Assembly: GCA_009926625.1 (NCBI GenBank)
Contig: RFON01000004.1
Span: forward strand, 1-64,000
Reading direction: 5' to 3'
DNA length: 64,000 nucleotides
Source: Planctomycetota bacterium
GTDB lineage: Bacteria; Planctomycetota; Phycisphaerae; Phycisphaerales; SM1A02
Shown here piece by piece: positions 1 through 10,080 of the stretch. Position 1 is the stretch's first letter; each line of letters starts with the position of its first letter. The position numbers were made by a program, and so were the translations under genes. The notes under the pieces are model-generated. The model did no database searches, was not told the DNA's origin, and saw only the letters and a list, made by a program, of their open reading frames with translations.

Positions 1-446
1 TGGGCAGCGCGCTGCCCAAGCGGTCCCAAGCACAAAAACGGCGGCGCGCGTGCGGGCTGAGGAGGCAGGGAGAAACCCGCGCGATTTGCCTTGCTCGCGG
101 CAAAATGTGTCCCAAATCGGGACAGTTTTGACCCGGAGCAGCGTCCCGATCGGTCATCGAGCCAAACGGCCCGCATGGAAGGGCGCGGATCAGCCTGCGG
201 CAGCAGAGTGACCCACACGGATTCCTGAAGCGCCTCTTCAGATACCTCAACAAGACAACGCACCCCAACGCCCTTGCAAGGCAACCGCAGTCGGCCAGAA
301 TCTCCGCCACCCCAACCGTGTGAGGCGGCGGCACGATCCTGCTGGGCGAGTTGTTGAGCCTGCGAACGCGGGGCGCCAGCCCCGTGGAGCAGGCGAAACT
401 GTCTGAGCCCCAGCAGGTCCGTGCCGCCGCCCCTGGCGTGGGGAAA
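1..446. other. Intergenic stretch without a recognisable gene
   Basis: All frames are short or interrupted and none looks like a known family. It holds a 16-base perfect palindrome at 2-17 (GGGCAGCG and its reverse complement), a small hairpin with T-runs on both sides at 108-124, a GC hairpin at 369-384 (CGGGGC stem, GCCA loop) and another at 430-443 (CCCC/GGGG) just after the menC stop. The left end may be the tail of a neighbouring unit that lies outside the window. Confidence 0.6.
108..124. terminator. Possible bidirectional terminator hairpin
   Basis: TGTCCC and GGGACA form a six-base stem around an AAATC loop, followed by GTTTTG on the plus strand and by CATTTTG on the minus strand. 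It could end the men operon, whose last stop is about 325 bases away, or a gene entering from the left. The T-runs are short, so the call is weak. Confidence 0.3.
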
Positions 447-1463
447 TCAGTTGGTCGGCAGCCGAAAGTCCTCGACGGCGACGAAGTCCATCTTCGGCAC
501 TGGCAGCGTGGGTGAGATCGCCATGCGGCCGTTGATGATCGGTGTTGGGGGAATGGTGTCGGCCGCGAGCAGGACCGCGGTGCCGAGTCCGTGGTCGCGC
601 TCCGATGCGCCGAGCGCGCGCGCCATGCGAGCGACGAGCGCGATGGTGTAGGAACTATCGACGGCGGTCGAGAGGACCGTTTCCATGCCGTTGATCTTGC
701 CCTGCGTGACGACCGCCTCGACTTCTTCGAGCGCGCCGATGAGCGATGGCTTGACGACTTGGACATCGACGCCTGGCGCGCCGGCCATCTCTTCGGCTTC
801 GAGCCCGAGATGAACGCTTTCGTCGATGGCCATCGACATGCCGACCCGTCGTGAGAGTTCGCTGAGGTCCTTCTCGTCGCGGAGCGCTTCCTCGACATAT
901 TCGATGCGCGTGGCGTCGAGGCGGCTGAGGAGTCGTTCGGCGGCTTGCAGCGTGAGCAGTCGATTGCCGTCGAGGCGGAGGCGCACTTCGGGACCGACGA
1001 GGTCAAGGATGGTGTGGATGGTGCGGAGGTCGTCGACTGGCTTGCCGCGTCCGATCTTGATCTTGATGGTGTTGAAGCCGTTGAAGGCGCCTTGCGCGTG
1101 CGCGGCCTTGGCGTCGCGAACGCCGCCCGAGAAGAATGCGTTCACGCCGATGTCGGTGGATTGGGTTGGGTCGGCGAACCCGAAGCGCGGATTGCGCGCG
1201 GCGGTTTCGACGGCGCAGGAGAGTCCGAAGGCGGCGCTCGGCCACATCGGTGTGGCGTCGTTGCCGACGGATTCGCGGAGCGATTCGACGGCGTTTTCGA
1301 GCGACTCCTGATGGAAGCCTGGGAGCGGTGAGACTTCGCCGTAGCCGTAGGTGCGTCCGCGCTTCACGCGCAGCATGACGCCGCGGCGCGATGGGAGGAG
1401 TTCGCTGCCGACGCGGTACGGCTTGTGGAAGGGCAATTCGAAGTAGGCCAGATCGAGCTTCAT
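447..1463 (-). CDS. menC: o-Succinylbenzoate synthase (MenC), enolase superfamily
   Basis: Dehydrates SHCHC to o-succinylbenzoate in menaquinone synthesis; cytosolic. The 338-residue protein shows the enolase-superfamily layout: a capping N-terminus ending near residue 100, then a barrel with KIKIG (two catalytic lysine positions), the metal ligands in LRLDGN, YVEEAL and AIDES, and a late lysine in VVKPSL. Length fits the family. I start it at the ATG that shares ATGA with the menA stop; an ATG three codons earlier is also possible. It is the last gene of the men operon. The fold family also includes dipeptide epimerases, but the operon decides for MenC. Confidence 0.9.
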   Translation of the reverse strand: MKLDLAYFELPFHKPYRVGSELLPSRRGVMLRVKRGRTYGYGEVSPLPGFHQESLENAVESLRESVGNDATPMWPSAAFGLSCAVETAARNPRFGFADPTQSTDIGVNAFFSGGVRDAKAAHAQGAFNGFNTIKIKIGRGKPVDDLRTIHTILDLVGPEVRLRLDGNRLLTLQAAERLLSRLDATRIEYVEEALRDEKDLSELSRRVGMSMAIDESVHLGLEAEEMAGAPGVDVQVVKPSLIGALEEVEAVVTQGKINGMETVLSTAVDSSYTIALVARMARALGASERDHGLGTAVLLAADTIPPTPIINGRMAISPTLPVPKMDFVAVEDFRLPTN

Positions 1464-2335
1464 GCAACCCATCCCGCCGTGAAGAGCGCACCATACAGCA
1501 GCAGTGCGAAGCCTGTAAGAGCGAGTTCGCGGTTCAGCGGGCGTCCCGCGGCGCCGCGCGCGATGCGCCAGGCGCTCGGCAGCAGGAGCGCTGGTGCGGC
1601 GAGCGCAAGCAGCGTCCAGCGGCGGTCTTGCATCAGTGCCAGTGCGATCGTGACTGCTGCGACGCCGGCGATCGCTGCGCCGTAGAGGGTGCGCATGGCG
1701 GCTGGCCCGAAGCGCACGGCGAGCGTGCGGCGACCTGCGCTGCGATCGGTTGCCTCGTCGCGCAGGTTGTTGACGCAGATGAGCGCGGTCGCGAGCAGTC
1801 CAGGTGCGCAGCCCGCGAGCGCTGCGGTGGTGGTCCACTTGCCCGTCTGCGCGGCGGTGGTGGCGGCGACGGCGATCGGTCCGAAGAAGAGGAACGCGAA
1901 CGGTTCGCCGAGTCCCGTGCGCGAGAGCGCGTATCGGCCGCCCGAGTAGGCGAATGCGAGCGCCGCGGAGATCGCGCCGAGCGGTGCGAAGATCCAGCCG
2001 CCGCTGGACATCAGCACGATGCATGCGGGCAGTGCGACGACCGCGAGCACGATCCAAGTGGCGCGCCACATGGCTTGCGGCGAGATGAGTCCGCTTGCGA
2101 CCGCGCGCCGCGGGCCGAGCCCGGTGTCGGTGCCTTGCACGCCGTCGAAGTAGTCGTTGGCGAAGTTGCACGCGATCTGCACGGCGAGCGCTCCGAGAAG
2201 CGCTGCGAGCGCGGGCTGCCAGGCGAACGCATGCGCGCCGTGCGCGAGCGCACAGCCCATCGCGACGGGCGTGATCGCGGCCGAGAGTGTCTTCGGACGG
2301 GTGGCGGCAATCCAGTTGGAGAGTGTCGAACGCAT
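1460..2335 (-). CDS. menA: 1,4-Dihydroxy-2-naphthoate polyprenyltransferase (MenA)
   Basis: Attaches the isoprenoid tail to 1,4-dihydroxy-2-naphthoate, the membrane step of menaquinone synthesis. The 291-residue protein is a UbiA-type integral membrane enzyme with about eight or nine hydrophobic segments. The first aspartate-rich motif reads NFANDYFD (around residue 58-65) and the second NNLRDEATD (around residue 187-195), both of which bind magnesium and prenyl diphosphate in this family. The N-terminal TRPKTL is typical of MenA. It lies nine bases after menB and overlaps menC by ATGA, so it is read from the operon transcript. Confidence 0.93.
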   Translation of the reverse strand: MRSTLSNWIAATRPKTLSAAITPVAMGCALAHGAHAFAWQPALAALLGALAVQIACNFANDYFDGVQGTDTGLGPRRAVASGLISPQAMWRATWIVLAVVALPACIVLMSSGGWIFAPLGAISAALAFAYSGGRYALSRTGLGEPFAFLFFGPIAVAATTAAQTGKWTTTAALAGCAPGLLATALICVNNLRDEATDRSAGRRTLAVRFGPAAMRTLYGAAIAGVAAVTIALALMQDRRWTLLALAAPALLLPSAWRIARGAAGRPLNRELALTGFALLLYGALFTAGWVA

Positions 2336-2344
2336 GCGGCGCCG

Positions 2345-3193
2345 TTACGGCCGGCGCGTGAACTTCCCGAAGTCAGGCGGACGCCGCTCCATATAGGCGT
2401 GATGCCCTTCCTGTCCTTCCTCAGTCATGTAATAAAGGAGCGTGGCATTGCCCGCCAGTTCCTGCAGTCCAGCCTGACCGTCGCAGTCGGCGTTGAGCGC
2501 GGCCTTCAGGCAGCGGATCGCCAGCGGCGACTTGGCGAGGATTTCGCGCGCCCATTGCACGGTCTCCGCTTCGAGGCGGTCGAGCGGCACCACGCAGTTG
2601 ACGAGCCCCATCTGCAGCGCCTCCTGCGCGCTGTACTGCCTGCACAGGAACCACATCTCGCGCGCGCGCTTCTGCCCGATGAGCCGCGCCATGTACGACG
2701 CGCCGAATCCGCCGTCGAACGATCCGACCTTCGGTCCCGTCTGCCCGAACACCGCGTTGTCCGCTGCGATCGTCAGGTCGCACACCATGTGCAGCACATG
2801 TCCTCCACCAATGGCGAAGCCCGCGACCATCGCGATGACTGGTTTCGGGCAGGTGCGGATCTCCCGCTGCAAGTCGAGCACATTCAGCGACTGCGTGCCG
2901 GAGTCGTCGGCGTAGCCCGCCTCGCGCCGCACGCGCATGTCGCCGCCTGAGCAGAACGCGAGCGGTCCCTCGCCCGTGAGGATCACGACGCCCACCGATG
3001 GGTCGTGCCGCGCTTGCTGCAGCGCGCTGCGCATGGACTCGACCGTCTGCGGACGGAACGCATTGCGCACCTCTGGCCTGCAGATGGTGATCTTCGCGAT
3101 CCCTTCCCAGACTTCGAAGCGGATGTCGGTGAATGTCCCTGCGGACTTCCAATGCGGCGTGCGAGGTTCGAGCGGTGTGGTTGGCGTACTCAT
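2345..3193 (-). CDS. menB: 1,4-Dihydroxy-2-naphthoyl-CoA synthase (MenB)
   Basis: Closes the second ring of the naphthoquinone by a Dieckmann-type condensation of o-succinylbenzoyl-CoA. The 282-residue protein is a crotonase-fold enzyme: oxyanion-hole region [10 protein letters not shown], then [12 protein letters not shown], then [19 protein letters not shown], which carries the MenB-type aspartate and glycines, and a C-terminal YMERRPPDF tail seen in MenB. The start is the ATG that forms ATGA with the menD-menH stop. Its substrate needs MenE, which is absent from the window. Confidence 0.95.
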   Translation of the reverse strand: MSTPTTPLEPRTPHWKSAGTFTDIRFEVWEGIAKITICRPEVRNAFRPQTVESMRSALQQARHDPSVGVVILTGEGPLAFCSGGDMRVRREAGYADDSGTQSLNVLDLQREIRTCPKPVIAMVAGFAIGGGHVLHMVCDLTIAADNAVFGQTGPKVGSFDGGFGASYMARLIGQKRAREMWFLCRQYSAQEALQMGLVNCVVPLDRLEAETVQWAREILAKSPLAIRCLKAALNADCDGQAGLQELAGNATLLYYMTEEGQEGHHAYMERRPPDFGKFTRRP

Positions 3194-5916
3194 GCGAGAC
3201 CTGTCTGGTGTGTGGAGCCTGTTTCGATCGTTTCGTGTGCGCTGCCGTGCGGCGCAGCCCACGCGGCTGCGAGGCGAGCGAGCGCTTCGGGCTTCTCCAT
3301 CGGCAGCGCATGCCCAGCATCCTTGATCATGCGAGTCGCGATGCCGAGGTGTCCGCTTCGTTGCATGACGGCACAGTATCGCGCATCTTGTTCGCCCGTG
3401 ACCACCGTGCACGCATCGCCCGCCGCCTGCAGTGCGTTCCAGCGCGGTTCGTTCGAGCCCGGCGAACAGCCTGCCACGATCGCTGCCCAGCAGCTCGCGG
3501 TGCCGCTCGACTGCAGGTCCTCGCGGCGCCGCTGCAGGATCAGATTGAACGCAGGCCCCGAAGTCAGTGGCGCGAACATCGGCGTCGAGTACCAGGCATC
3601 GAGCAGCGACGCGATGCGCGCATCCCGCTCGTCGGCGGTGCGGGCTCCGTCGATGGCCGCAAGCTGCTCGGCGAAACGCGCATCCGCGTTCGCGCGCTGC
3701 GACCGTTCCGCCTCGTCGTCGAGCCCTGGGTGCGCCGAGGCGAGCATCACGCGGATGTCGTTCGCGCCCGCCGCGGCTCCCTGCTGCGGCACCATCCACT
3801 CGAGCGCCACGCGCCCGCCCAACGAGTAGCCGAGCACATCGAACCCTCCTTGCAACCGCGGGTCGCGCCGCAGCGCACCAAGCAGTGCGCACGCAAGTTG
3901 CGGCAGGCTGGGCTTCGCGTTGCCTGCAGCGATGAGTGCACGCGCTGCGCCGAGCAAGTCGGCGCGAATGGTTGGCGGCGCGTGCGGGATCTCGCGCAGC
4001 GCACGCTCGAAGGGACACCAGTCGTCAGGCGACCCAAGGAAACCATGCACGAGCACAAGTGGCCTGCACGGCGCAGCGTTCACCCGCGGTTCGTGCAGTG
4101 CTGCGGTCACCTGGGCCTGCAGCGATCGGTGGAATGCGAGGTTTTCTGCGCGGTTGGTGCGCACTTCGATGAGCGTGCAGCGCCCGTTGCGCGCGTCCGC
4201 GAGCGATCTGTCGAGCGCGCCGCGCAGTTCGCCGCGCCGCTGCGGCTGCGCGAAGGACATGCCGAAGATCTTGGCTGCGGCGCTGAAGTCCGCACCCTGC
4301 GGCGCGGTGCTCCAAGGCTCGAGCAGCGCGGGATGCTGCTGCAGCGGCAGGAAGTGGAAGATGCCGCCACCGTCGTTGTTCACCACGACGATCACGACGC
4401 CTGCACCGCTCGTTGACGCGAGCGCAAGCGAAGAGAGGTCGTGCAGCATCGTGATGTCACCGAGCAGTGCGATCGTCGGCTCGCCCGTCGCCTTCGCATG
4501 CCCGACCGCAGTGGCAAGCATCCCGTCGATGCCGCTTGCCCCGCGGCTGACGGCGATGGGAACGCCCTCGTTCATCCATGGTGCGTGCATGTCCGCATCG
4601 CGCACGGGCATGCTGTTGCCAAGCAGCAGCGTGCAGCCGCTCGGCGCGGACTCGCTCACGATGCGCGCGGTCGATGGCTCGTCGATGGGCGCGTCCGCGT
4701 CGCCGTCGAGCGCTGCCCGCAGGACGCCGTCCACCACCTCGTCGGCGCGTTTCCATGCGGCGCTGCTGTGGTGCGGCGCGCGCGCATCGACGGTCGGCAC
4801 CGCCTGCGAATCACGCGCGGCGGCGGGGACATCCGCACGCACATCGACGACCAGTTCTGCGCTCGCTGCGCGGTCTGGGTCGGCGGGTTCGGCGGTCGTT
4901 CGCACGAGCATCAGCCGCGCACCCTGCCCAAGCGCGCTCGACACCCACTCGTTCACGCGGCGACTTGCATGCAGCGCACCGACGCGAACGATCGCATCAG
5001 GCAGTTGCGGCGCCGCATCACGGTCAAGCACGATGAGGTCCGCATGGCGAATGGCGTTCACGCAGGTTCGGACGCTGCGCAGTCCGCTGCCAATGTCGGC
5101 AAGCACGGGCCAGCCGAGTGCCGCTGCGACGCGATCCGCCACCGCACGCATGCCCGGCGAGTACAGGGGTCCCACGCACAGGATCGGCTGCTGCGCACGC
5201 GAGGCGAACGCGCGCGCGCCGTCGATCACTTGCGCGGCGACGGCATCGACGCTGCCTTGCGCGATCGGATCGCGCCACGGGCGGTCGCCGTCCAACCAAC
5301 GCTCGATCTCCCCAAGCGAGGCGCGGTCCCACGGTTGAACGATCGGTGCGAGCGGCTCGCGGAACGCCCAATTGATGTGGACGGGTCCCGCCGCGTGCGA
5401 TGGTGCGTGCGCGCGGTCCCATGCTTCGCCCGCAGTGGCGAGCAGCCAACTGAGCGGCACATCGACTCCCGCGCAGGGCATCTCCACCGACCATGCGGCG
5501 AACGATCCGAAGATCCCCTGCTGACGGATGCACTGGTTGGCGCCGCAGCCGTGCAGTTCGGGCGGTCGATCCGCGGTCACGAACAAGAGCGGCGTTCCCG
5601 TCTTCGATGCTTCCACCGCCGCGGGCAACAGGTTTGCCACTGCCGTGCCCGATGTGGTCACGACCGCTGCCGCGCGTCCCGTTGCGCGCGCAGCGCCGAG
5701 TGCGGCAAACGCGCCACCGCGCTCATCGTGCGCGATGATCGTGGGCACGCCGCGCAGTGCTGCAACGGCCGCGGCAAGCGGTGCGGACCGCGACCCGGGG
5801 CACACCACCGCCATCGACAGTCCCCGCCTTCTCCACTCTTCGAACGCCAGCCGCGCCCACAGCGCGTTCCAGTTGGGTGCATCGGCTGCACCCATCGACG
5901 GTCGCGCTGCGTTCAC
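3190..5916 (-). CDS. menD: MenD-MenH fusion: SEPHCHC synthase and SHCHC synthase
   Basis: One 908-residue frame joins two successive enzymes. Residues 15 to about 590 are MenD, a thiamine-diphosphate enzyme adding 2-oxoglutarate to isochorismate: NWNALWARL and VCPGSRS at the start, TSGTAVANL and TADRPPEL in the middle, and the cofactor motif from [10 protein letters not shown] to NNDGGGIF near residue 480-515. Residues from about 612 onward are MenH, an alpha/beta hydrolase that removes pyruvate: VLVHGFLGS, nucleophile motif LGYSLGGR and late histidine in AGHALPME. No stop separates them. I start it at GTG 5916, which overlaps the menF stop as GTGA and has AGGAGG 11 bases upstream; ATG 5895 is an alternative. 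Confidence 0.93.
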   Translation of the reverse strand: MNAARPSMGAADAPNWNALWARLAFEEWRRRGLSMAVVCPGSRSAPLAAAVAALRGVPTIIAHDERGGAFAALGAARATGRAAAVVTTSGTAVANLLPAAVEASKTGTPLLFVTADRPPELHGCGANQCIRQQGIFGSFAAWSVEMPCAGVDVPLSWLLATAGEAWDRAHAPSHAAGPVHINWAFREPLAPIVQPWDRASLGEIERWLDGDRPWRDPIAQGSVDAVAAQVIDGARAFASRAQQPILCVGPLYSPGMRAVADRVAAALGWPVLADIGSGLRSVRTCVNAIRHADLIVLDRDAAPQLPDAIVRVGALHASRRVNEWVSSALGQGARLMLVRTTAEPADPDRAASAELVVDVRADVPAAARDSQAVPTVDARAPHHSSAAWKRADEVVDGVLRAALDGDADAPIDEPSTARIVSESAPSGCTLLLGNSMPVRDADMHAPWMNEGVPIAVSRGASGIDGMLATAVGHAKATGEPTIALLGDITMLHDLSSLALASTSGAGVVIVVVNNDGGGIFHFLPLQQHPALLEPWSTAPQGADFSAAAKIFGMSFAQPQRRGELRGALDRSLADARNGRCTLIEVRTNRAENLAFHRSLQAQVTAALHEPRVNAAPCRPLVLVHGFLGSPDDWCPFERALREIPHAPPTIRADLLGAARALIAAGNAKPSLPQLACALLGALRRDPRLQGGFDVLGYSLGGRVALEWMVPQQGAAAGANDIRVMLASAHPGLDDEAERSQRANADARFAEQLAAIDGARTADERDARIASLLDAWYSTPMFAPLTSGPAFNLILQRRREDLQSSGTASCWAAIVAGCSPGSNEPRWNALQAAGDACTVVTGEQDARYCAVMQRSGHLGIATRMIKDAGHALPMEKPEALARLAAAWAAPHGSAHETIETGSTHQTGLA

Positions 5917-7391
5917 TGACCCGCGGCCCTCCTGCGGCCGCTCCATGCACCACTGGTCTCGCGCGGTTGATCGGGTTCGCCGACCCGCGCGCCCTGCTGC
6001 TGCGCCGCCGCGCGCGCCACGAGCGAATCGAACGGCGCAAGCTTGCGTTCGGTTTCGAGCCACTCCGCATCGGGGTCGGATCCGCGCACGATGCCCGCGC
6101 CCGCGTAAGCGGTGATGTCCGAGCCGTGCACGAGCGCGCCGCGGATCGACACCGCGAACTCGCTCAGCCCGCCCGCCACGACCCCGATCACCCCTGAGTA
6201 GAGCCCGCGGTGCATCCGTTCATGCTCACGGATGAACGCACGCGACGCATCGATCGGCAGTCCGCAGACCGCGGGAGTCGGATGCAATTCGCGCAGCAGT
6301 TGTTCGTCGCCGATGCCGTCGCGCAGCACCGCGGAAACCGCCGTCACCAAATGTTGCACATGACGCAGCCGCATGACAGTCGGCGATTCTTCTTGCGTCA
6401 CGCCGACAACGAGCGGCGCGAGCGCGGACTTGATGCGCCGCACGACGATTTCGTGTTCACGCCTGTTCTTGTCGCTGCCGAGCAGTCGCCCCGCGAGCCG
6501 ATCATCGCCGCCACCATCGGGACCGCGCGCGCAGGTGCCAGCGACCGCTTCCGTGCGAACCTGCAGCCCCTCGCGGTGGAAGAGCCGCTCTGGGCTCGCG
6601 ACCACGAACGCACTGCCCGCGCGCGGTTCGACCATGCAGTGGAACGCACTCGGCTCTTCGCATTGCAGCGCGGCGAGCACCGCGCAGGGATCGATGTGCT
6701 GCAGTGCGCTGTAGGTGCGCGTGCGCGCAAGCACGACCTTCTCGAGGCTGCCCGCCGCGATCGAGCCGAGCGCCGCGTCGACTGCGTCCGCCCATCGCGA
6801 GAGGTCCGCGTCACCCGCGATGCGAAGCCCCTGCGGCAGCAGCGGTGCCGCCGCGGGATCCTCCAGCTCCTCGAGCGCAATGCGCGTCTTCCGCGGATCG
6901 CCCGCGACATTCGCAGCCAGCGTCACCTTTGTGCCGACGCGCCGCAGTTCAACGAGCGGCAGCAGCAACTCCGTCCGCTCGAAGCCTGACCACTCCGGAG
7001 CATGCTTGCCCACCGCGCCCGGATCGAAAAACGCTCGGTAATAGAGCGCCGGCCCGCACATGCCACAAGACCCCGAGGCGGTCTGCGATGCCAACAGTTG
7101 CTGCAGCACGGGGTCGTTCCAGTCGCTTCGCCTGAGCGCGCACCCGACGCCCGCGACCGACCAGCGGCCATCACGCGAACGAAAGGCGAACCGCTGCCCC
7201 GCGCGCTGCGCGGCGAGCCAGCGAAGCGACTCGATCGGATTCACCTCCACTTCGAAGCGGAGCACGCGGTTCATCGCACGAGGCTCGTCGCAAGATGAAA
7301 CGAGATCGATCAGTCGGTCGCGAGCCTCGGCAAGCGTCGGGCAGTTGTCGTCGGGCGTGTGGGAGTTTGGCGCAGTGGAAGTGAGTGTCAT
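5913..7391 (-). CDS. menF: Isochorismate synthase (MenF type)
   Basis: Converts chorismate to isochorismate, the entry to menaquinone synthesis. The 492-residue protein carries the chorismate-binding domain in its C-terminal half: SLEKVVLART, FVVASPERLF, TEAVAGTCARG, then SDKNRREHEIVV, LHPTPAVCGLP and the FIREHERMHRGLYSG block with magnesium ligands and AGAGIVRGSDP. The N-terminal 200 residues are the usual poorly conserved MenF/DhbC region. First gene of the operon. Unlike most unit heads here it has no TANNNT box next to its ATG, so its promoter probably lies further up in the 88-base gap shared with rnd. Confidence 0.93.
   Translation of the reverse strand: MTLTSTAPNSHTPDDNCPTLAEARDRLIDLVSSCDEPRAMNRVLRFEVEVNPIESLRWLAAQRAGQRFAFRSRDGRWSVAGVGCALRRSDWNDPVLQQLLASQTASGSCGMCGPALYYRAFFDPGAVGKHAPEWSGFERTELLLPLVELRRVGTKVTLAANVAGDPRKTRIALEELEDPAAAPLLPQGLRIAGDADLSRWADAVDAALGSIAAGSLEKVVLARTRTYSALQHIDPCAVLAALQCEEPSAFHCMVEPRAGSAFVVASPERLFHREGLQVRTEAVAGTCARGPDGGGDDRLAGRLLGSDKNRREHEIVVRRIKSALAPLVVGVTQEESPTVMRLRHVQHLVTAVSAVLRDGIGDEQLLRELHPTPAVCGLPIDASRAFIREHERMHRGLYSGVIGVVAGGLSEFAVSIRGALVHGSDITAYAGAGIVRGSDPDAEWLETERKLAPFDSLVARAAAQQQGARVGEPDQPRETSGAWSGRRRAAGQ
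5928..5933 (-). promoter_or_regulatory. Shine-Dalgarno site of menD-menH
   Basis: AGGAGG lies 11 bases before the GTG at 5916. With the GTGA overlap it supports that start rather than the ATG 21 bases further in. Confidence 0.6.
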
Positions 7392-7463
7392 GGTGGTGCG
7401 CCGCGGCGTGGAATGCCGAAGCGATCAATGATAGGAGCGCCGACCCGCCCCGACCCTGTGCTG

Positions 7464-7469
7464 TAGCCT
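7464..7469 (+). promoter_or_regulatory. -10 box TAGCCT of rnd
   Basis: TAGCCT ends 10 bases before the ATG, giving a leaderless or near-leaderless transcript and supporting the first ATG as start. Confidence 0.45.
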
Positions 7470-7479
7470 CGACATTCCG

Positions 7480-8748
7480 ATGAGCCTGCGCCGCCGAAGA
7501 AGGTCCATGCACCACGCCGAGGCGCACGCCACAGGCGGAACGGTGCGGCGTCCGCAGCTGCAGGATCCGCTCGTCCCGCAGGGCGAGCCAGAGATGCTGT
7601 CCACGCCGAGCGCCCTCGACGAATTCCTCGACCATGTGCGCGCGGCAGGCTCGTTCGCCTACGACACGGAGTTCATCGGCGAAGAAACTTTCTTGCCGCG
7701 CATTTGCCTCGTGCAACTCTCGACCACCGAAAGGGTAGGCCTCGTGGACCCGCTCGAGCTGCCTGACGATGCCATGCGCTGCGTGTGGAAGGCGGTGTGC
7801 GATCCAACGCTGCAGACCATCGTGCATGCGGGTGGGCAGGATGTGTTGATCGCACAGCGCGGCGCCGGCGAGAGCGCATCGGCAGTGATCGACACGCAGA
7901 TCGCAGCGGGCATGACCGGCATGCCCTGGCCGCTCAGCCTCGCCAACCTGGTGGAGTCGCTGTCGGGCGTTCACCTGCCGAAGGGGCACACCTTCACGGA
8001 GTGGGACAAGCGCCCGCTGAGCAAGGCGCAGATTGGCTACGCAGCGGACGATGTTCGCTTCCTGCCGCTGGTCTGGTCCAAGCAGCGCGAGCGACTCGAA
8101 GCGCTTGGCCGCACGGCGTGGGTTGCGGAGGAGACGCGCGAATCCGCACGGCAGAGCGAGGCGTTCGATCCGCAGTCGCAGGTGCGGCGTGCATCGCGTG
8201 GGCTCACGCTTCGGCCGCGCGAGTTGACCGTGCTGCGCGAACTCGTGCTCATTCGCCAGGAGATGGCGCAGGCGCTCAATCTGCCGCCGCGCACGGCGCT
8301 GCCCGACGGCTGCATGCTCGAACTTGCGCGCGTGGGAACCCCGACTGCCGAACGCATCGCACAGGTGCGCGGCATCCCGCGCGCGACCTTGCAGCATTTC
8401 GCGCGCAACATCGAGGAGACCATGGCACGCGCGCGTGCGCTGCCGGCGGATCAGGACGCGCAGTGGACCCCGCGTCCCGAGAGCGCCGAGCAGCGAACGC
8501 AAGTCGATGCGCTCTGGTCGATCCTGTCGATGCGTTCGATCGCACTGGGGATCGCTGCACCGCTCGTCACTTCGCGCGCCGAACTCGCAGGGTGGTTCCT
8601 GTCGGACCGCACCGAGCGCCCACACCTGTTCGCGCCGGGTTCGTGGCGCGAGGAAGCCATCGGATCGTGGCTGGAGTCGTTCCTGCGCGGCGAACGCCAC
8701 CTGAATCTCCGCTGGCACAATGGAGGACCCGCAGCCGATGCAACCTGA
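7480..8748 (+). CDS. rnd: Ribonuclease D
   Basis: 3'-5' exoribonuclease of the DEDDy class, expected to trim tRNA and other stable RNA 3' ends. The 422-residue protein has the exonuclease domain at about residues 40-210: YDTEFIGE (first acidic pair near residue 62), HAGGQD (near 110), and YAADDVRF (near 187, tyrosine-type third motif). An HRDC domain follows at about 225-305 (LRELVLIRQEMAQ), then a second weaker helical domain, as in RNase D. The first 38 residues are Arg- and His-rich and dispensable-looking; ATGs at 7507 and 7594 are alternatives. Its end overlaps coaBC by 11 bases. Confidence 0.9.
   Translation: MSLRRRRRSMHHAEAHATGGTVRRPQLQDPLVPQGEPEMLSTPSALDEFLDHVRAAGSFAYDTEFIGEETFLPRICLVQLSTTERVGLVDPLELPDDAMRCVWKAVCDPTLQTIVHAGGQDVLIAQRGAGESASAVIDTQIAAGMTGMPWPLSLANLVESLSGVHLPKGHTFTEWDKRPLSKAQIGYAADDVRFLPLVWSKQRERLEALGRTAWVAEETRESARQSEAFDPQSQVRRASRGLTLRPRELTVLRELVLIRQEMAQALNLPPRTALPDGCMLELARVGTPTAERIAQVRGIPRATLQHFARNIEETMARARALPADQDAQWTPRPESAEQRTQVDALWSILSMRSIALGIAAPLVTSRAELAGWFLSDRTERPHLFAPGSWREEAIGSWLESFLRGERHLNLRWHNGGPAADAT
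8722..8726 (+). promoter_or_regulatory. Shine-Dalgarno site of coaBC
   Basis: GGAGG inside the end of rnd, 11 bases before the ATG at 8738. It favours that ATG over the one at 8720, which lies just before the site. Confidence 0.5.
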
Positions 8749-10027
8749 CGCACACTGGAATCCGCAGCCGCCCCGCTCGCACGCCATCGGCGATCACGAT
8801 GTGCCGCTCGACTCCGACCACCTCGCGGGCAAGCGTGTTGCACTCCTCGTCACCGGCGGCATCGCCGCGATGAAGTGCCCGATGATCGCGCGCGCCCTGC
8901 GGCGTCATGGCGCGGAGGTGACCGCCATCGCCACGGGCGAGGGGCTTCGCTATGTCACGGAGGACACGCTCGCGTGGAGCACCGACCGTCCAGTGGTGAC
9001 GCAACTCAGTCCGCGCGCGGAACACCTGTCGGGCAGTGAGCCGTTCGATGCGTACCTCGTCGCGCCGGCGACCTACAACACGATCAACAAGATGGCGTGC
9101 GGGATCGCCGATGGAACGGTCACCGCCACGCTCGCATCGGCGCTCGGGCGGCTCGAGCGAGGCGGGTGCGCGGTGCTGCTCTGCCCCACCATGCACGGCT
9201 CGATGCACACGCAGATCCTTGCGGAGAGCCTGGTCCGCCTGCAGAAGCTCGGCGTGCAGGTGATCGCACCGCGCGACGACTACGGCAAGCACAATCTGCC
9301 CGACGAGGAACCGATCGTGCGCGCCGTGTGCCGCGCGCTGTCGCGCTCTCCGCTCCACTCGCGGCGCGCGCTCGTCACGGGCGGTCCCGTTCCTGCACCC
9401 ATCGACGCCGTGCGGCGCATCAGCAGCCGTTTCACGGGCGCGCTCGGCGTTGCCATTGCGCGCGAACTTGATCTGTGCGGCTGCGAGGTGGAACTCGTCC
9501 TCGGCAGCGGGAGCGTCGCAGCACCCGCAGCACCTGCATGGATTCGCCACCAGATCGCGCGCGATGTCACGCACTATCGCTCGCTGGTCCTCGGTGCACT
9601 GGAAATCCCCACGCATGCGGCCGTGCTGTCCGCTGCGGTCGCGGACTTCGCCCCGAGCGAGGTGCGCGCGGGGAAGGTGCCGAGCGCCGAAGGTCCGTGG
9701 CGCATCGAACTGCAGCCCACCGAGAAGGTCATCGATGTCGTGCACCGATTGCATCCTGCGCTTCCGCTCATCGGATTCAAGTACGAGGAGTGCTGCGAGG
9801 TGGATGAACTGCTGAAGGTTGCGTCTGCGCGCGCGTCGCAGCACGGCGCATGCGTCGCGAACCGCGGCGAGGACACGCCCGACGGCGGCGTTCAGACCGC
9901 CTGGTTCGTGGCCGCGGGGCATGACCCCATCCATGTCAGCGGCAAGGCGCTGATCGCGCGCACCATCCGCGAGCACCTCGAGCGCGTTCTCGAGGCGCAT
10001 CCGATGGCACGCGATGCGCCTCGCTGA
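8738..10027 (+). CDS. coaBC: CoaBC-like phosphopantothenoylcysteine synthetase/decarboxylase, divergent
   Basis: Expected to join phosphopantothenate with cysteine and decarboxylate the product in coenzyme A synthesis. The 429-residue protein has both halves. Flavoprotein half: VTGGIAAMK, a histidine in AEHLSG at the place of the catalytic His, and [18 protein letters not shown]. Ligase half from about residue 205: [43 protein letters not shown] and ACVANRGED. Two decarboxylase landmarks deviate: the usual PAMNxxMW reads PTMHGSMH, and the usual ACGxxGxGRMPEP loop with its catalytic cysteine reads [12 protein letters not shown]. The start at 8738 has a GGAGG 11 bases before it. It follows rnd in one transcript. 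Ligase role likely; decarboxylase activity uncertain. Confidence 0.8.
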   Translation: MQPDAHWNPQPPRSHAIGDHDVPLDSDHLAGKRVALLVTGGIAAMKCPMIARALRRHGAEVTAIATGEGLRYVTEDTLAWSTDRPVVTQLSPRAEHLSGSEPFDAYLVAPATYNTINKMACGIADGTVTATLASALGRLERGGCAVLLCPTMHGSMHTQILAESLVRLQKLGVQVIAPRDDYGKHNLPDEEPIVRAVCRALSRSPLHSRRALVTGGPVPAPIDAVRRISSRFTGALGVAIARELDLCGCEVELVLGSGSVAAPAAPAWIRHQIARDVTHYRSLVLGALEIPTHAAVLSAAVADFAPSEVRAGKVPSAEGPWRIELQPTEKVIDVVHRLHPALPLIGFKYEECCEVDELLKVASARASQHGACVANRGEDTPDGGVQTAWFVAAGHDPIHVSGKALIARTIREHLERVLEAHPMARDAPR

Positions 10028-10080
10028 ATCCCCCCGCTGCACCAATCGCACTCCCCGCGCAACAGCGCATCGACCGCGGC

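Noticed and set aside
2-17. Palindrome as a replication or attachment site
   Set aside because: A lone 16-base palindrome at the window edge with no repeats nearby gives no support.
1391-2950. Long plus-strand frame of 519 codons
   Set aside because: It is the antisense shadow of menC, menA and menB; composition is Arg/Cys-rich without a domain.
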